DNA of 64,000 nucleotides from Anaerococcus octavius (GTDB lineage Bacteria; Bacillota; Clostridia; Tissierellales; Peptoniphilaceae): NCBI RefSeq assembly GCF_900445265.1, contig NZ_UFTA01000002.1, positions 1,736,001 to 1,800,000 of the forward strand, read 5' to 3'. Shown piece by piece: positions 53,559 to 62,210 of this stretch (position 1 is its first letter; each line of letters starts with the position of its first letter). The notes under the pieces were generated by a model. It saw only the letters and a program-made list of their open reading frames with translations, ran no database searches and was not told where the DNA came from. The position numbers and the translations under genes were made by a program.

Positions 53559-54566
53559 ATGAAGTTTCAAAAAAATATCAATGCTGTAGATGGACACACA
53601 GCAGGTGAAGCAGTAAGAACAGTAGTTAGTGGATTCCCAAAAGTTCCTGGTGCTACACTACCAGAAAAAAAACAATGGCTAGAAGATAACATGGATTGGG
53701 TAAGAACTGGTATTATGCTTGAACCGAGAGGACATAATGAAATGTTTGGTTCTATGCTAGTAGATCCAGTTGACCCGGAAGCTGACTATGGAATTATTTT
53801 CATGGACGGTGGTGGATACTTAAATATGTGTGGCCACGGAACAATTGGTGCTATGACTATTGCTGTTGAAACAGGAATTGTTGAAGCAGTTGAGCCAGTA
53901 ACTCACGTAGTTCAAGAAGCTCCAGCTGGTATTATCCGCGGAGATGTTAGCGTAGAAGATGGAATGGCTAAAAAAGTTTCATTTAAAAACGTACCATCTT
54001 TCCTATACAAAGAAGACCAAGAAGTAGAATTACCAGGATATGGCAAAATCAAATTTGATATCTCATTTGGTGGATCATTCTTTGCTATAGCTAAAGTTGA
54101 TCAAATAGGAATTGAAATCGTTCCAGAAAACGCAGCAAAATTAAGAGATCTTGGTATCCAATTAAGAGATATTATAAACGAAGAAATTGAAATCAAACAC
54201 CCAACTCTAGAACATATTAAAACAGTGGATCTTGTTGAATGGTGGTCAGAAACAGATAACCCAAATGCAACACTTAAAAACTGTGTAGTATTTGGTCAAG
54301 GACAAGTAGATAGATCTCCATGCGGTACAGGTACATCTGCAAAACTAGCTACTTTACACGCAAAAGGTGAACTAGAAATAGGTGAAAAATTCTACTATGA
54401 ATCAATTCTTGGAACAATTTTCGAAGGTGAAATTGTAGAAGAAACAAAAATTGGAGAATATGACGCTATAATTCCACAAATCACAGGTTCTGCTTATATT
54501 ACAGGATTTAATAACTTTATTTTCAATGAAGAAGACCCATTAAATCACGGCTTTGTCCTTTCATAA
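53559..54566 (+). CDS. prdF: proline racemase PrdF
   Basis: A 335-residue cofactor-independent racemase converting L-proline to D-proline, the substrate of PrdAB. Two catalytic thiols are present: Cys91 in NMCGHGTIGAMT and Cys255 in DRSPCGTGTSAKLA. The N-terminal DGHTAGEAVRTVVSGFP matches the family. AAGGAG precedes ATG 53559. It has its own promoter and is followed 10 bases later by a TSUP transporter gene. A decayed copy of its first 36 codons lies at 55827, before a second copy of that transporter. Confidence 0.95.
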   Translation: MKFQKNINAVDGHTAGEAVRTVVSGFPKVPGATLPEKKQWLEDNMDWVRTGIMLEPRGHNEMFGSMLVDPVDPEADYGIIFMDGGGYLNMCGHGTIGAMTIAVETGIVEAVEPVTHVVQEAPAGIIRGDVSVEDGMAKKVSFKNVPSFLYKEDQEVELPGYGKIKFDISFGGSFFAIAKVDQIGIEIVPENAAKLRDLGIQLRDIINEEIEIKHPTLEHIKTVDLVEWWSETDNPNATLKNCVVFGQGQVDRSPCGTGTSAKLATLHAKGELEIGEKFYYESILGTIFEGEIVEETKIGEYDAIIPQITGSAYITGFNNFIFNEEDPLNHGFVLS

Positions 54567-54576
54567 GGAGTCATAA

Positions 54577-55524
54577 ATGATTTTAACAGTATTAAAGAGC
54601 TTATTTTACATCGCCTTTGTGGGCTTTGCTGGTCTTTTAGGATTTGATGTATCAAAGCATAATGAAGATTTAAAAGCTTCCACAGGAAAAGATAAAGCAA
54701 AATATTCTGCTATTGGATTTATTACAAACTTTGGTGATACATTAGGAATTGGTTCTTTTGGACCTATAGTAGCTTTATTTAATGCACTTAAAGTAAATAT
54801 TTCAGATAGGCTTATACCAGGAACACTAAATGTTTCTTGTACATTACCAGTATTATTTGAAGCTATTCTTTTTACATCTGCAGTAGATATGGATCCGCTA
54901 ACATTAGCATTAATGATTGCAGCAGCAGTAATAGGATCATATATTGGTGCTGGAAAAATTGCCCAAATGGATGAAAGAAAAATCCAAAAAGTTATGGGTA
55001 TAGCTCTTATATTAGCAGCTACTACAATGCTTATCACTCACCCATATCTAGGATTATTTGAAATGGAAAATAATGCTACAGGCCTTACAGGATGGAAACT
55101 AATTGTAGGTATTATTGGAAACTTTATCTTTGGTGCTTTAATGAGTGCAGGTGTTGGACTTTACGCACCATGCATGGCTATGGTTTCACTTTTAGGAATG
55201 AACTTAAAATTAGCCTTCCCAATTATGATGGGTTCTTGTGCTTTATTAATGCCAGCTGGTTCAATTAAATTTATTAAAGAGCAAGCTTATGATAGAACTG
55301 CTGCAATATTTATTAACTTATTTGGATTACTTGGTGTAGTTGCAGCTTACTGGGGAGTAAAAAATGCAAATATCGATATACTTAAGTTCGTTATTATAGC
55401 AGTTATTTACTACACAGGATATTCAATGCTTAAGAAAAGCAAAGTTTCAAAAGTAGAAAAAACTTCAGAAACTACTACAACAAAAGTAGATGAAGATAGT
55501 AAAGAAGTTTTTGAATCTAAATAA
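54577..55524 (+). CDS. TSUP (TauE/SafE) family membrane transporter, copy 1
   Basis: A 315-residue membrane protein with eight to nine segments, of the sulfite exporter TauE/SafE superfamily. The internal repeat IGFITNFGDTLGIGSFGPIV and VGLYAPCMAMVSLLGMN shows the two-bundle fold. It follows prdF by 10 bases and is co-transcribed with it. TSUP proteins move sulfur-containing or organic anions; here transport related to proline, 5-aminovalerate or selenium compounds is conceivable but unproven. A close paralogue is at 56.0 kb. Confidence 0.8.
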   Translation: MILTVLKSLFYIAFVGFAGLLGFDVSKHNEDLKASTGKDKAKYSAIGFITNFGDTLGIGSFGPIVALFNALKVNISDRLIPGTLNVSCTLPVLFEAILFTSAVDMDPLTLALMIAAAVIGSYIGAGKIAQMDERKIQKVMGIALILAATTMLITHPYLGLFEMENNATGLTGWKLIVGIIGNFIFGALMSAGVGLYAPCMAMVSLLGMNLKLAFPIMMGSCALLMPAGSIKFIKEQAYDRTAAIFINLFGLLGVVAAYWGVKNANIDILKFVIIAVIYYTGYSMLKKSKVSKVEKTSETTTTKVDEDSKEVFESK

Positions 55525-55539
55525 AATAAGCATATTTTA

Positions 55540-55566
55540 GGCAAGGTTTAGACCTTGTCTTTTTTA
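55540..55566 (+). terminator. terminator of the prdF-TSUP operon
   Basis: GGCAAGGT and ACCTTGTC arms with a TTAG loop, then T6. The remaining gap to 55827 holds the promoter of the second unit. Confidence 0.85.
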
Positions 55567-55678
55567 TTTAGAAATTTAATAATTGTTGTTTATTGTGTTA
55601 TCTTGAAATATTTCTTTATAGAAAAATTAACCAAATTTTAGCAAAAAATATAGTATTGAGAAAAGTCTTTAAAAATTA

Positions 55679-55764
55679 TTGACAAAGTAAATTTAAAATG
55701 TTAATGTTGTTGTAGAATATATCGTTTACATAACACCAATATATGGTGTATTTTTTATGTAAAC
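55679..55764 (+). promoter_or_regulatory. promoter, cre-like site and leader hairpin of the second TSUP unit
   Basis: TTGACA (55679-55684), TAATGT (55702-55707), spacer 17. ATATATCGTTTACAT (55717-55731) parallels the site before prdF. GTTTACATAA (55724-55733) pairs with TTATGTAAAC (55755-55764), with an inner CACCA/TGGTG stem followed by TATTTTTT. Confidence 0.6.
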
Positions 55765-55826
55765 AATTTTTAGTTCCAGTACATTATAATGGCTGCAAAT
55801 TTATTTTTTTATTAGGAGTTATTATT

Positions 55827-55937
55827 ATGAGATTCCATGAATACAACAATGCTGACTACAGTTTTACTGCTAATAAAAGTGTAAGACGTGTGGGAAATGG
55901 CATAGCAAAGGTACCGGTAGTATTTTCCTTAAAATAA
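55827..55937 (+). pseudogene. prdF remnant (first 36 codons)
   Basis: ATG 55827 with TAGGAG upstream encodes 36 residues, MRFHEYNNADYSFTANKSVR then RVGNGIAKVPVVFSLK. Aligned without large gaps to intact PrdF (MKFQKNINAVDGHTAGEAVR, TVVSGFPKVPGA) the positions N-x-A, T-A, V-R, G and K-V-P are shared. The catalytic cysteines are gone. It is translated-looking but short, so it may serve as a leader peptide or be pure decay. Confidence 0.65.
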
Positions 55938-56009
55938 TATTTATAAGCTATTATTAAGCTTTTTATAAATCTAAAATAAAAAATAAAAATAAATTTTAAG
56001 GAGATAGCA

Positions 56010-56954
56010 ATGATAATAAATATATTAAAAGGATTATATTATGCATATTTTATAGGATATGCAGGATATTTGGGTATGGATGTAGCAAAAAACAAAAAAG
56101 ATTTAAAAAGGGTTTCCACAATAGATAAAGTTAAGGAATCATTTATAGGTTTTTTAGTAAATTTTGGAGATTCTTTAGGTATAGGTGCTTTTGGTAACAT
56201 TGTAGCCTTATTTTCTGCTCTAAAAGTAAAGGTAAATGATAAACTAATACCTGGTACCCTCAATGCTTCTTGCTCACTACCAACACTGCTTGAGGCTATT
56301 TTATTTACAGCAGCTATACAGATAGATCCTCTTACCCTGGTTTTGATGATAGTATCAGCTACTATAGGTTCTTATATAGGAGCTGGGATAATAGCAAAAA
56401 TGGATGAGAAAAAAGTTCAGCTTATAATGGGAGTTGCCCTTTTTATTGCTGCAACAGTTATGCTTATTACTCATCCATACCTAGGCTTGTTTGAAATGAA
56501 CAATACAGCCATAGGGCTATCTGGAATAAAACTTGTAGTGGCAGTTATAGGAAACTTTATCCTAGGAGTTTTAATGTGTGCAGGAGTTGGCCTATACGCA
56601 CCATGCATGGCTATGGTTTCACTTTTAGGCATGAATATCAAATCGGCTTTTCCAATTATGATGGGATCTTGTGCTATACTAATGCCAACAGCTGGCATTA
56701 GATTTATAAAAGAGGAAGCTTATGATAGGACATCAGCCGTATTTATCAATTTATTTGGACTTTTGGGTGTTGTTTGTGCATACCTCGGAGTAAAAAATGC
56801 AAATATTGATGCACTTAAAATAGTCATTATCCTTGTAATCTATTACACAGCCATATCAATGATTAAAAAAAGTAAATCTAACCACGAAGATGATTCATAT
56901 ATTATAGATCCAGAAGTAAGTCAAGAAGTATTTGGATCAAGTGAAGAAAATTAA
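56010..56954 (+). CDS. TSUP (TauE/SafE) family membrane transporter, copy 2
   Basis: A 314-residue close paralogue of the transporter at 54.6 kb; long segments are identical (LYAPCMAMVSLLGMN, FPIMMGSC, INLFGLLGVV). The C-terminal tail differs (acidic, DPEVSQEVFGSS). AAGGAG precedes ATG 56010. It is preceded by a remnant of prdF, so the prdF-transporter pair was duplicated in tandem and only the transporter kept. Retention of both transporters suggests dosage or different substrates. Confidence 0.8.
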   Translation: MIINILKGLYYAYFIGYAGYLGMDVAKNKKDLKRVSTIDKVKESFIGFLVNFGDSLGIGAFGNIVALFSALKVKVNDKLIPGTLNASCSLPTLLEAILFTAAIQIDPLTLVLMIVSATIGSYIGAGIIAKMDEKKVQLIMGVALFIAATVMLITHPYLGLFEMNNTAIGLSGIKLVVAVIGNFILGVLMCAGVGLYAPCMAMVSLLGMNIKSAFPIMMGSCAILMPTAGIRFIKEEAYDRTSAVFINLFGLLGVVCAYLGVKNANIDALKIVIILVIYYTAISMIKKSKSNHEDDSYIIDPEVSQEVFGSSEEN

Positions 56955-56970
56955 TTGAAATTTATAGAAA

Positions 56971-56997
56971 AGGCAGGTTAAATCCTGTCTTTTTTTA
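56971..56997 (+). terminator. terminator after TSUP copy 2
   Basis: GGCAGG and CCTGTC arms around TTAAAT, then T7. Confidence 0.8.
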
Positions 56998-57187
56998 TGC
57001 TAAAAGATCTAAGCAATAAATTGACAATAATGCAATAAAAAGTTTAGTGAATATAAGGCTAAATTGAGTTTTTTCAATAAGTACACTTAGCTAATAATAA
57101 GTTAAATAATGAAAAATTTAAAGAAAAATAAGCGATATGCTAGTACACTATTTTTCTTTTTTAAAATATATTTTTATTGGAGGAAGA

Positions 57188-57961
57188 ATGGATTATGTAG
57201 GAATAGACATAGGGTCTACTGCTGCAAAAATAACTCTTATAAAAAATGAGGATATAACAAATTTTGTAATGCCAACTGGCTGGTCTAGCAAGGAAACTGC
57301 TAGACTCATTAAACAAAAACTTATAGAAGACTATGATGTAAATCCCGAAAGTGAAAATTGTCGAACCGTGGCCACAGGATATGGACGTATATCTGTAGAA
57401 TATGCAGATTTTGAAATAACAGAAATTACCTGCCATGCTAGAGGAGGTCGTGAACTTTCCAGAGCAAAAACAACTACCATTATAGATGTGGGTGGTCAAG
57501 ACACTAAAGTAATCAGCTTAGAAAATGGATTTGTAGCTGATTTTTTGATGAATGATAAATGCTCAGCCGGCACAGGTAGATTTATAGAAATCATGGCAAA
57601 TAAACTGAATCTCACCTTAGAAGAGCTTTTTGATCTAGCAGCCCAGGGAGATCCTATAGAAATAAGTGCCATGTGTACAGTTTTTGCAGAATCAGAAGTA
57701 ATAAATTATATAGGTGAAGGCAGAAATAAGGAAGATATAGCAGCAGGAGTCATAGATTCTGTTGCTAAAAAAGTAAGCCAGCTAGCAGGTCGTGCAAAGA
57801 TAAAAGATGAGGTGATCCTTACAGGTGGCCTATCAAATGTAGCATATTTTGCAAAAGTTTTAAGCGAAAAATTAAATACACCAGTTCATACTACAGAAAA
57901 TGGTAAATTTGCCGGATCCTACGGTGCAGCCTTACTTGCAAAGGAGAAGAAGAAAAGATGA
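57188..57961 (+). CDS. ATP-dependent activator of a double-cubane reductase (HgdC/BcrD-like)
   Basis: A 257-residue ASKHA-fold ATPase. The start is ATG 57188 behind GGAGG; a longer frame begins at 57137 without a ribosome site. The ATP motif VGIDIGSTAAKITLI, DVGGQDTKVI and the two cysteines that hold a bridging 4Fe-4S cluster (DKCSAGTGRFIE, SAMCTVFAESE) are present. Such proteins inject high-energy electrons into 2-hydroxyacyl-CoA dehydratases or double-cubane reductases; its partner is the next gene, overlapping as ATGA. Confidence 0.9.
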   Translation: MDYVGIDIGSTAAKITLIKNEDITNFVMPTGWSSKETARLIKQKLIEDYDVNPESENCRTVATGYGRISVEYADFEITEITCHARGGRELSRAKTTTIIDVGGQDTKVISLENGFVADFLMNDKCSAGTGRFIEIMANKLNLTLEELFDLAAQGDPIEISAMCTVFAESEVINYIGEGRNKEDIAAGVIDSVAKKVSQLAGRAKIKDEVILTGGLSNVAYFAKVLSEKLNTPVHTTENGKFAGSYGAALLAKEKKKR

Positions 57962-59109
57962 CAGATATAGTAAAAGATTTACCGGAAGTTTTTGAAAAAT
58001 TTGCAGATCAAAGAAAAAATGCGTTTTTGGAAGTAAAAGAGTTAAAAGATAAGGGAATTCCATTGGTCGGTGCATACTGCACATATTTTCCCGAGGAAGT
58101 AGCTTGGGCAGCCGGAGCAAGTACAGTTGGACTTTGCTCAACTAGTGATGAAACTATTCCAGAAGCAGAAAAAGATTTGCCATCAAACCTATGCCCACTT
58201 ATAAAATCATCCTATGGTTTTGCAAAGACTGACAAATGCCCATTTTTTTATTTTTCAGATATAGTAGTTGGAGAAACAACTTGTGATGGCAAAAAGAAAA
58301 TGTACGAGCTGATGAATGATATAAAACCTGTATATATCATGCACCTACCTCAAACACAAAATGAAAAAGCCCTACGCTACTGGAAAGACGAAGTTATAGA
58401 TTTTAGATCATATCTAGAAAATAAATTAGATACAAGTATCACTGATGATGAGCTTATAAAATGGGCAAAGGTTGGCAATGATATAAGAGATGCTCAAAAA
58501 AACTTGGCAGATACTATGCAGCTTGATCCAGCACCAATGAGTGGTCTTGACTTTTTCCATGTAACTTATGGATCACAATTTAAAATGGATAAGACGGTAG
58601 TAGCAGATGAAATAAATGCTATAGCAGAAAAAATTCGCCAAGAATATGATCCGGAAAAATTAGAAAAAAAACCAAGGATAATTATTACAGGTTGCCCAAT
58701 GGGTGGAGCTACAGAAAAAGTTATAAAAGCTATTGAGGATAATGGTGCAGTTGTAGTAAGCTTTGAAAACTGCTCAGGTGAGAAAAATTTTGATAATAAT
58801 ATCGATTTGGAAACTGATGATATTAATGAAGCTATTGCTCGTAGATATTTAGATATAGGCTGTTCAGTTATGACACCAGATACTAATCGCCTAGACTTAC
58901 TTAGCAGATTGATCGATAAATACGATGCAGATGGGGTTATAGAAATGGATTTAGTTGCCTGTCACCCATATATAGTTGAGCGAGAAAAAATAAAAAGATT
59001 TGTTACTAAAGAAAAAGGCATCCCATATATGTTTGTAGAAACTGACTTTTCTAAAGCAGATATAGGTCAGCTAAATACAAGAATGGCTGCCTTTATAGAA
59101 ATGTTATAG
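57958..59109 (+). CDS. double-cubane-cluster anaerobic reductase (HgdB/YjiM-like)
   Basis: A 383-residue protein of the 2-hydroxyacyl-CoA dehydratase D/HgdB superfamily. Cysteines for the cluster lie in VGAYCTYFPEE, NLCPLIKSSYG, TDKCPFFYFSD, VGETTCDGKKKMYEL, ITGCPMGG and FENCSGEKN. A single-subunit form with its own activator upstream matches the double-cubane cluster proteins rather than true dehydratases, which have two subunits. The pair is commonly found before selD-yedF in clostridial genomes, so a reduction step in selenium supply is suspected. The true substrate is unknown. Confidence 0.83.
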   Translation: MTDIVKDLPEVFEKFADQRKNAFLEVKELKDKGIPLVGAYCTYFPEEVAWAAGASTVGLCSTSDETIPEAEKDLPSNLCPLIKSSYGFAKTDKCPFFYFSDIVVGETTCDGKKKMYELMNDIKPVYIMHLPQTQNEKALRYWKDEVIDFRSYLENKLDTSITDDELIKWAKVGNDIRDAQKNLADTMQLDPAPMSGLDFFHVTYGSQFKMDKTVVADEINAIAEKIRQEYDPEKLEKKPRIIITGCPMGGATEKVIKAIEDNGAVVVSFENCSGEKNFDNNIDLETDDINEAIARRYLDIGCSVMTPDTNRLDLLSRLIDKYDADGVIEMDLVACHPYIVEREKIKRFVTKEKGIPYMFVETDFSKADIGQLNTRMAAFIEML

Positions 59110-59122
59110 GAAAAGGGAATTA

Positions 59123-60136
59123 ATGAGTAAATTAGATGTTTGTGGCGGATGCAATGCCAAAATAGCCGCAGGGAACTTAGATTCTTTACTAAAAGATATA
59201 AAACCATATAGACGTGAAGATGTCCTTGTAGGTTTTGATGGCAAAGATGATGCTGCAGTTATAAATATAGATGATAAAACAGCTATAATTCAAACGCTAG
59301 ACTTTTTCCCAGCTATGGTAGAAGACCCATATCTCTTTGGGCAGATTGCTGCTGCAAACTCCCTCAGTGATATATATGCCATGGGTGGGGAAGTAGTAAG
59401 TGCCCTAAATATTGCAATGTTCCCATTAGAAGAAGATTTTGATATTTTAAGAGAAATCCTTCGTGGGGGCAATGATAAAGTAAGTGAAGCGGAGGCTTCC
59501 CTAGTTGGAGGTCACTCTATTCATGATAATCTAACTAAATATGGCTTATCAGTAACAGGAAAAGTGGATATAGATAAAATTTGGCAAAATAACACACCTT
59601 GTGATAAAGATGTAATCTTGCTTACAAAGAAACTTGGAACAGGACTTATAACAGGATCATACAACCAAGGATTGGTAAGTGATGAGGATTTTAAGACCTG
59701 CACAGACCAAATGAAGTTATTAAATAAATATGCAAGAGATATTTTTGTAAACTATGATATTCATGCGGCAACTGATGTAACAGGATTTGGACTTTTAGGC
59801 CACTTATCAGAGATGGCTGGGGAAGATTACTCTGTAATAGTTGATAGCAAAAAAGTACCAATACTTAATCCGGCTTTGGATTTGGCTAATGAATTTTTAT
59901 TCACATCAGGTGGGCAAAATAACAGAAACTACCTAAAAAATGTAGTAGAGTTTCACAAAGATGACTTTGCTCTAAGTGAAGTACTTTTTGATCCACAAAC
60001 TAGTGGTGGACTTCTAGTTGCAGTTGATAGAGATACTGCTGATCAGATAATTGAAGAGTTTAAAAAACAAAATATGGATATATATGAAATAGGGGAAGTA
60101 ATGAAAAAAAGATCTTACCCTATCATTGTAAAATAA
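59123..60136 (+). CDS. selD: selenide, water dikinase (selenophosphate synthase)
   Basis: A 337-residue enzyme that makes selenophosphate from selenide and ATP, the selenium donor for tRNA-Sec used to read the prdB TGA. The N-terminal catalytic segment is VCGGCNAKI with Cys7 and Cys10 (the essential position, Sec in some species, is Cys here) and the conserved Lys. The AIR-synthase-like body shows AAVINIDDKTAIIQTLDFFP, VGGHSIHD, ATDVTGFGLLGHL and DPQTSGGLLVA. It is 13 bases after the reductase gene and 14 before yedF. Confidence 0.95.
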   Translation: MSKLDVCGGCNAKIAAGNLDSLLKDIKPYRREDVLVGFDGKDDAAVINIDDKTAIIQTLDFFPAMVEDPYLFGQIAAANSLSDIYAMGGEVVSALNIAMFPLEEDFDILREILRGGNDKVSEAEASLVGGHSIHDNLTKYGLSVTGKVDIDKIWQNNTPCDKDVILLTKKLGTGLITGSYNQGLVSDEDFKTCTDQMKLLNKYARDIFVNYDIHAATDVTGFGLLGHLSEMAGEDYSVIVDSKKVPILNPALDLANEFLFTSGGQNNRNYLKNVVEFHKDDFALSEVLFDPQTSGGLLVAVDRDTADQIIEEFKKQNMDIYEIGEVMKKRSYPIIVK

Positions 60137-60150
60137 AAAAGGAGAGAAAA

Positions 60151-60759
60151 ATGAGAGAAATAGACGTACTAGGCAAAGCTTGTCCAATTCCAGTTATTGA
60201 AACAAAAAAAGCTCTAAGAGAAAATCCAGATGAAAAAGAATTTGAAATTCTAGTAGACAATGAAGTTGCTACAGAAAATTTAAGAAAAATGGCAAATGAA
60301 TTAAGAATTGATTCAAAAGTAGAAAAATTAGAAGAAAGAAAATACAAAGTTACTTTAGAAAAAACTGACCAATCAAGAGATCACAAAGAAATTGAAGATT
60401 ATTCTGTAAATCAAGCTACAAGCGAAAACTATGTAGTAATAGTAAATTCAGATAAAATTGGTGATGGAGATCCTGAATTCTCCAAACAATTACTAGAAGG
60501 ATTTATCTACTCAGTCACAGAACAAGATCACTTGCCAGTAGAAATGATTTTCTATAATAGAGGAGTATTCCTTACATCAGAAAATGAAAAAACAATAGAA
60601 GATTTAAAAAATCTAGAAAAGCGTGGAGTAAGAATCTATTCTTGCGGCCTTTGCCTAGACCACTATGGCAAAAAAGACGATCTAGCAGTTGGTGAAATTA
60701 CCAATATGTACAAAATTGTAGAAGCCATGAGATCTAACCATGCCATCTATCCTTGCTAA
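60151..60759 (+). CDS. yedF: selenium metabolism protein YedF
   Basis: A 202-residue two-domain protein. The N-terminal 75 residues are TusA-like with the thiol motif DVLGKACPIPVIETKKAL (Cys at about residue 10). The C-terminal domain is DsrE-like and has RIYSCGLCLDHYG with a CxxC pair. This architecture and the place after selD define the YedF family linked to selenium use; it may carry selenide as a perselenide. GGAGAG precedes ATG 60151. The end overlaps the next gene by 20 bases. Confidence 0.9.
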   Translation: MREIDVLGKACPIPVIETKKALRENPDEKEFEILVDNEVATENLRKMANELRIDSKVEKLEERKYKVTLEKTDQSRDHKEIEDYSVNQATSENYVVIVNSDKIGDGDPEFSKQLLEGFIYSVTEQDHLPVEMIFYNRGVFLTSENEKTIEDLKNLEKRGVRIYSCGLCLDHYGKKDDLAVGEITNMYKIVEAMRSNHAIYPC

Positions 60760-61015
60760 GGAAATAGAGCATATACTATTTTCATTTGATACTACATCAG
60801 CTGCCATGGCAGCTCTTGATAAAACGGAGTACTTAAAAGGTGCAAGACTTATCCCACTTCCCACCGAAATAGGTGCTGGATGTGGGTTTTGCTTACGTGT
60901 AGATAAAAGTGAATTAGAAAATGCCTTAAATATATTAGATGAAACTGACTACCATAAGGTATATACCCTCTACCATGAGGGCAAAAAGAGAGTGATAGAA
61001 GAATATGTACTTTGA
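60740..61015 (+). CDS. DUF3343 domain protein of the selenium operon
   Basis: A 91-residue putative Se/S carrier-like protein. Conserved features of DUF3343 are seen: HILFSFDTTSAAMAALDK, GARLIPLPTEIGAGCGFCLR with cysteines close to a glycine pair. The ATG lies within the end of yedF and no separate ribosome site is apparent, so translation is coupled. It overlaps the aminotransferase by 11 bases. DUF3343 proteins accompany YedF and SclA-type enzymes; a role in handing on selenium is inferred. Confidence 0.8.
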   Translation: MPSILAKEIEHILFSFDTTSAAMAALDKTEYLKGARLIPLPTEIGAGCGFCLRVDKSELENALNILDETDYHKVYTLYHEGKKRVIEEYVL

Positions 61016-62147
61016 TAACTCTGCCACAACACTTCATAAACCGGCAGCACTTAAAGAAAAATATGTAGAGCTTTTGGATAGTGAAAAATACGGCAATCCA
61101 TCTAGGTCAGGCCATGCCCTTTCTCAAAATTCAATGATGGGCATTTTTAGAACAAAGATGGATTTAGCAAAAATATTTCATATAGCAGATCCAAATGACA
61201 TAGCTCTAACAGAAAATGCTAGTTTCGGTCTAAATATGATCATCAAATCATTAGTAAAAGAAAATGACCATGTAATAACCACTACAACGGAGCATAATTC
61301 TGTCCTAAGACCCCTTTATCAATCTGGAGCAGATCTTGATTTTCTAGACTTTGATGAAGATTATAAAGTGGAATTTGATAAATTACCAGAATTAATTAAA
61401 GAGAATACAAAATTTATAGTAACTAATCATGCTTCCAATTTGCTTGGTAATGTCAATGATTTAGATAAAATCCATCAATTAGCACAAAAATATAAATTGA
61501 TTATGATTATTGATATGGCTCAAACCGCAGGTTGTGTGGATGTAGACTTATCCAGATATTCAAATAGTATATTTGTATTTACTGGTCATAAGTCCCTTTA
61601 TGGGCCATCAGGAACAGGTGGGATTATAAAAGTAGGAGATTTTGATTTTTCAAATGTATTTGCTGGAGGATCAGGTATAAATTCCTTTGACAAATGTCAC
61701 CCTAAAGATTTCCCAGCTATTTTTGAAGTAGGAACTAGCAATTTTTTATCTCAAATAGCTATGGATGCTAGTTTGAAATTTTTGTTAGATACAGGAATTG
61801 ATAATATAAATGAGAAAATAAAAAATCTTACAAAAAGATTTTATAATGGAATAAAAGATATAAAAGCTGTCAAATTTTATTCCAAAAAACCTGAAGGAGA
61901 TTTTACAGGCATTGTTTCCTTTAATATATATGATATGGATAGTGCAGAACTTTCACTAATTTTAGATGAGAACTACAATATCCAAACTAGACCAGGTGCC
62001 CATTGTGCTCCACTTATTCATAAGCATTTTGCTACAGAAGATCAAGGTATAGTTAGATTTTCTTTTTCATATTTTAATAGTGAAGAAGAAATAGATGCTG
62101 CTACAGATGCAGTAAAAGAAATAGCTGAAAACTATATGAATAAATAG
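61005..62147 (+). CDS. class V aminotransferase, cysteine desulfurase/selenocysteine lyase-like
   Basis: A 380-residue PLP enzyme. Start MYFDNSATTLHKPAAL is typical of the EF2568-type cysteine desulfurase family; PLP Lys is in VFTGHKSLYGPSGTGG, and the catalytic Cys in TRPGAHCAPLIHKHF. As the last gene of the selD-yedF-DUF3343 operon it probably releases selenium (or sulfur) from selenocysteine or cysteine for SelD. It could equally be a general desulfurase, but the context argues for selenium. Confidence 0.87.
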   Translation: MYFDNSATTLHKPAALKEKYVELLDSEKYGNPSRSGHALSQNSMMGIFRTKMDLAKIFHIADPNDIALTENASFGLNMIIKSLVKENDHVITTTTEHNSVLRPLYQSGADLDFLDFDEDYKVEFDKLPELIKENTKFIVTNHASNLLGNVNDLDKIHQLAQKYKLIMIIDMAQTAGCVDVDLSRYSNSIFVFTGHKSLYGPSGTGGIIKVGDFDFSNVFAGGSGINSFDKCHPKDFPAIFEVGTSNFLSQIAMDASLKFLLDTGIDNINEKIKNLTKRFYNGIKDIKAVKFYSKKPEGDFTGIVSFNIYDMDSAELSLILDENYNIQTRPGAHCAPLIHKHFATEDQGIVRFSFSYFNSEEEIDAATDAVKEIAENYMNK

Positions 62148-62151
62148 CTAT

Positions 62152-62184
62152 AATAACCCATACTTAAATATGGGTTATTTTTTT
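62152..62184 (+). terminator. terminator of the selenium operon
   Basis: AATAACCCATA and TATGGGTTATT arms with a CTTAAA loop, followed by T7. Confidence 0.85.
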
Positions 62185-62210
62185 AAAAATTTTTAAGAAG
62201 GATATAAAAT

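Noticed and set aside
57161-57499. Minus-strand open frame over the activator gene
   Set aside because: The plus-strand gene has ATP and cysteine motifs and a GGAGG start; the antisense frame shows nothing recognisable.
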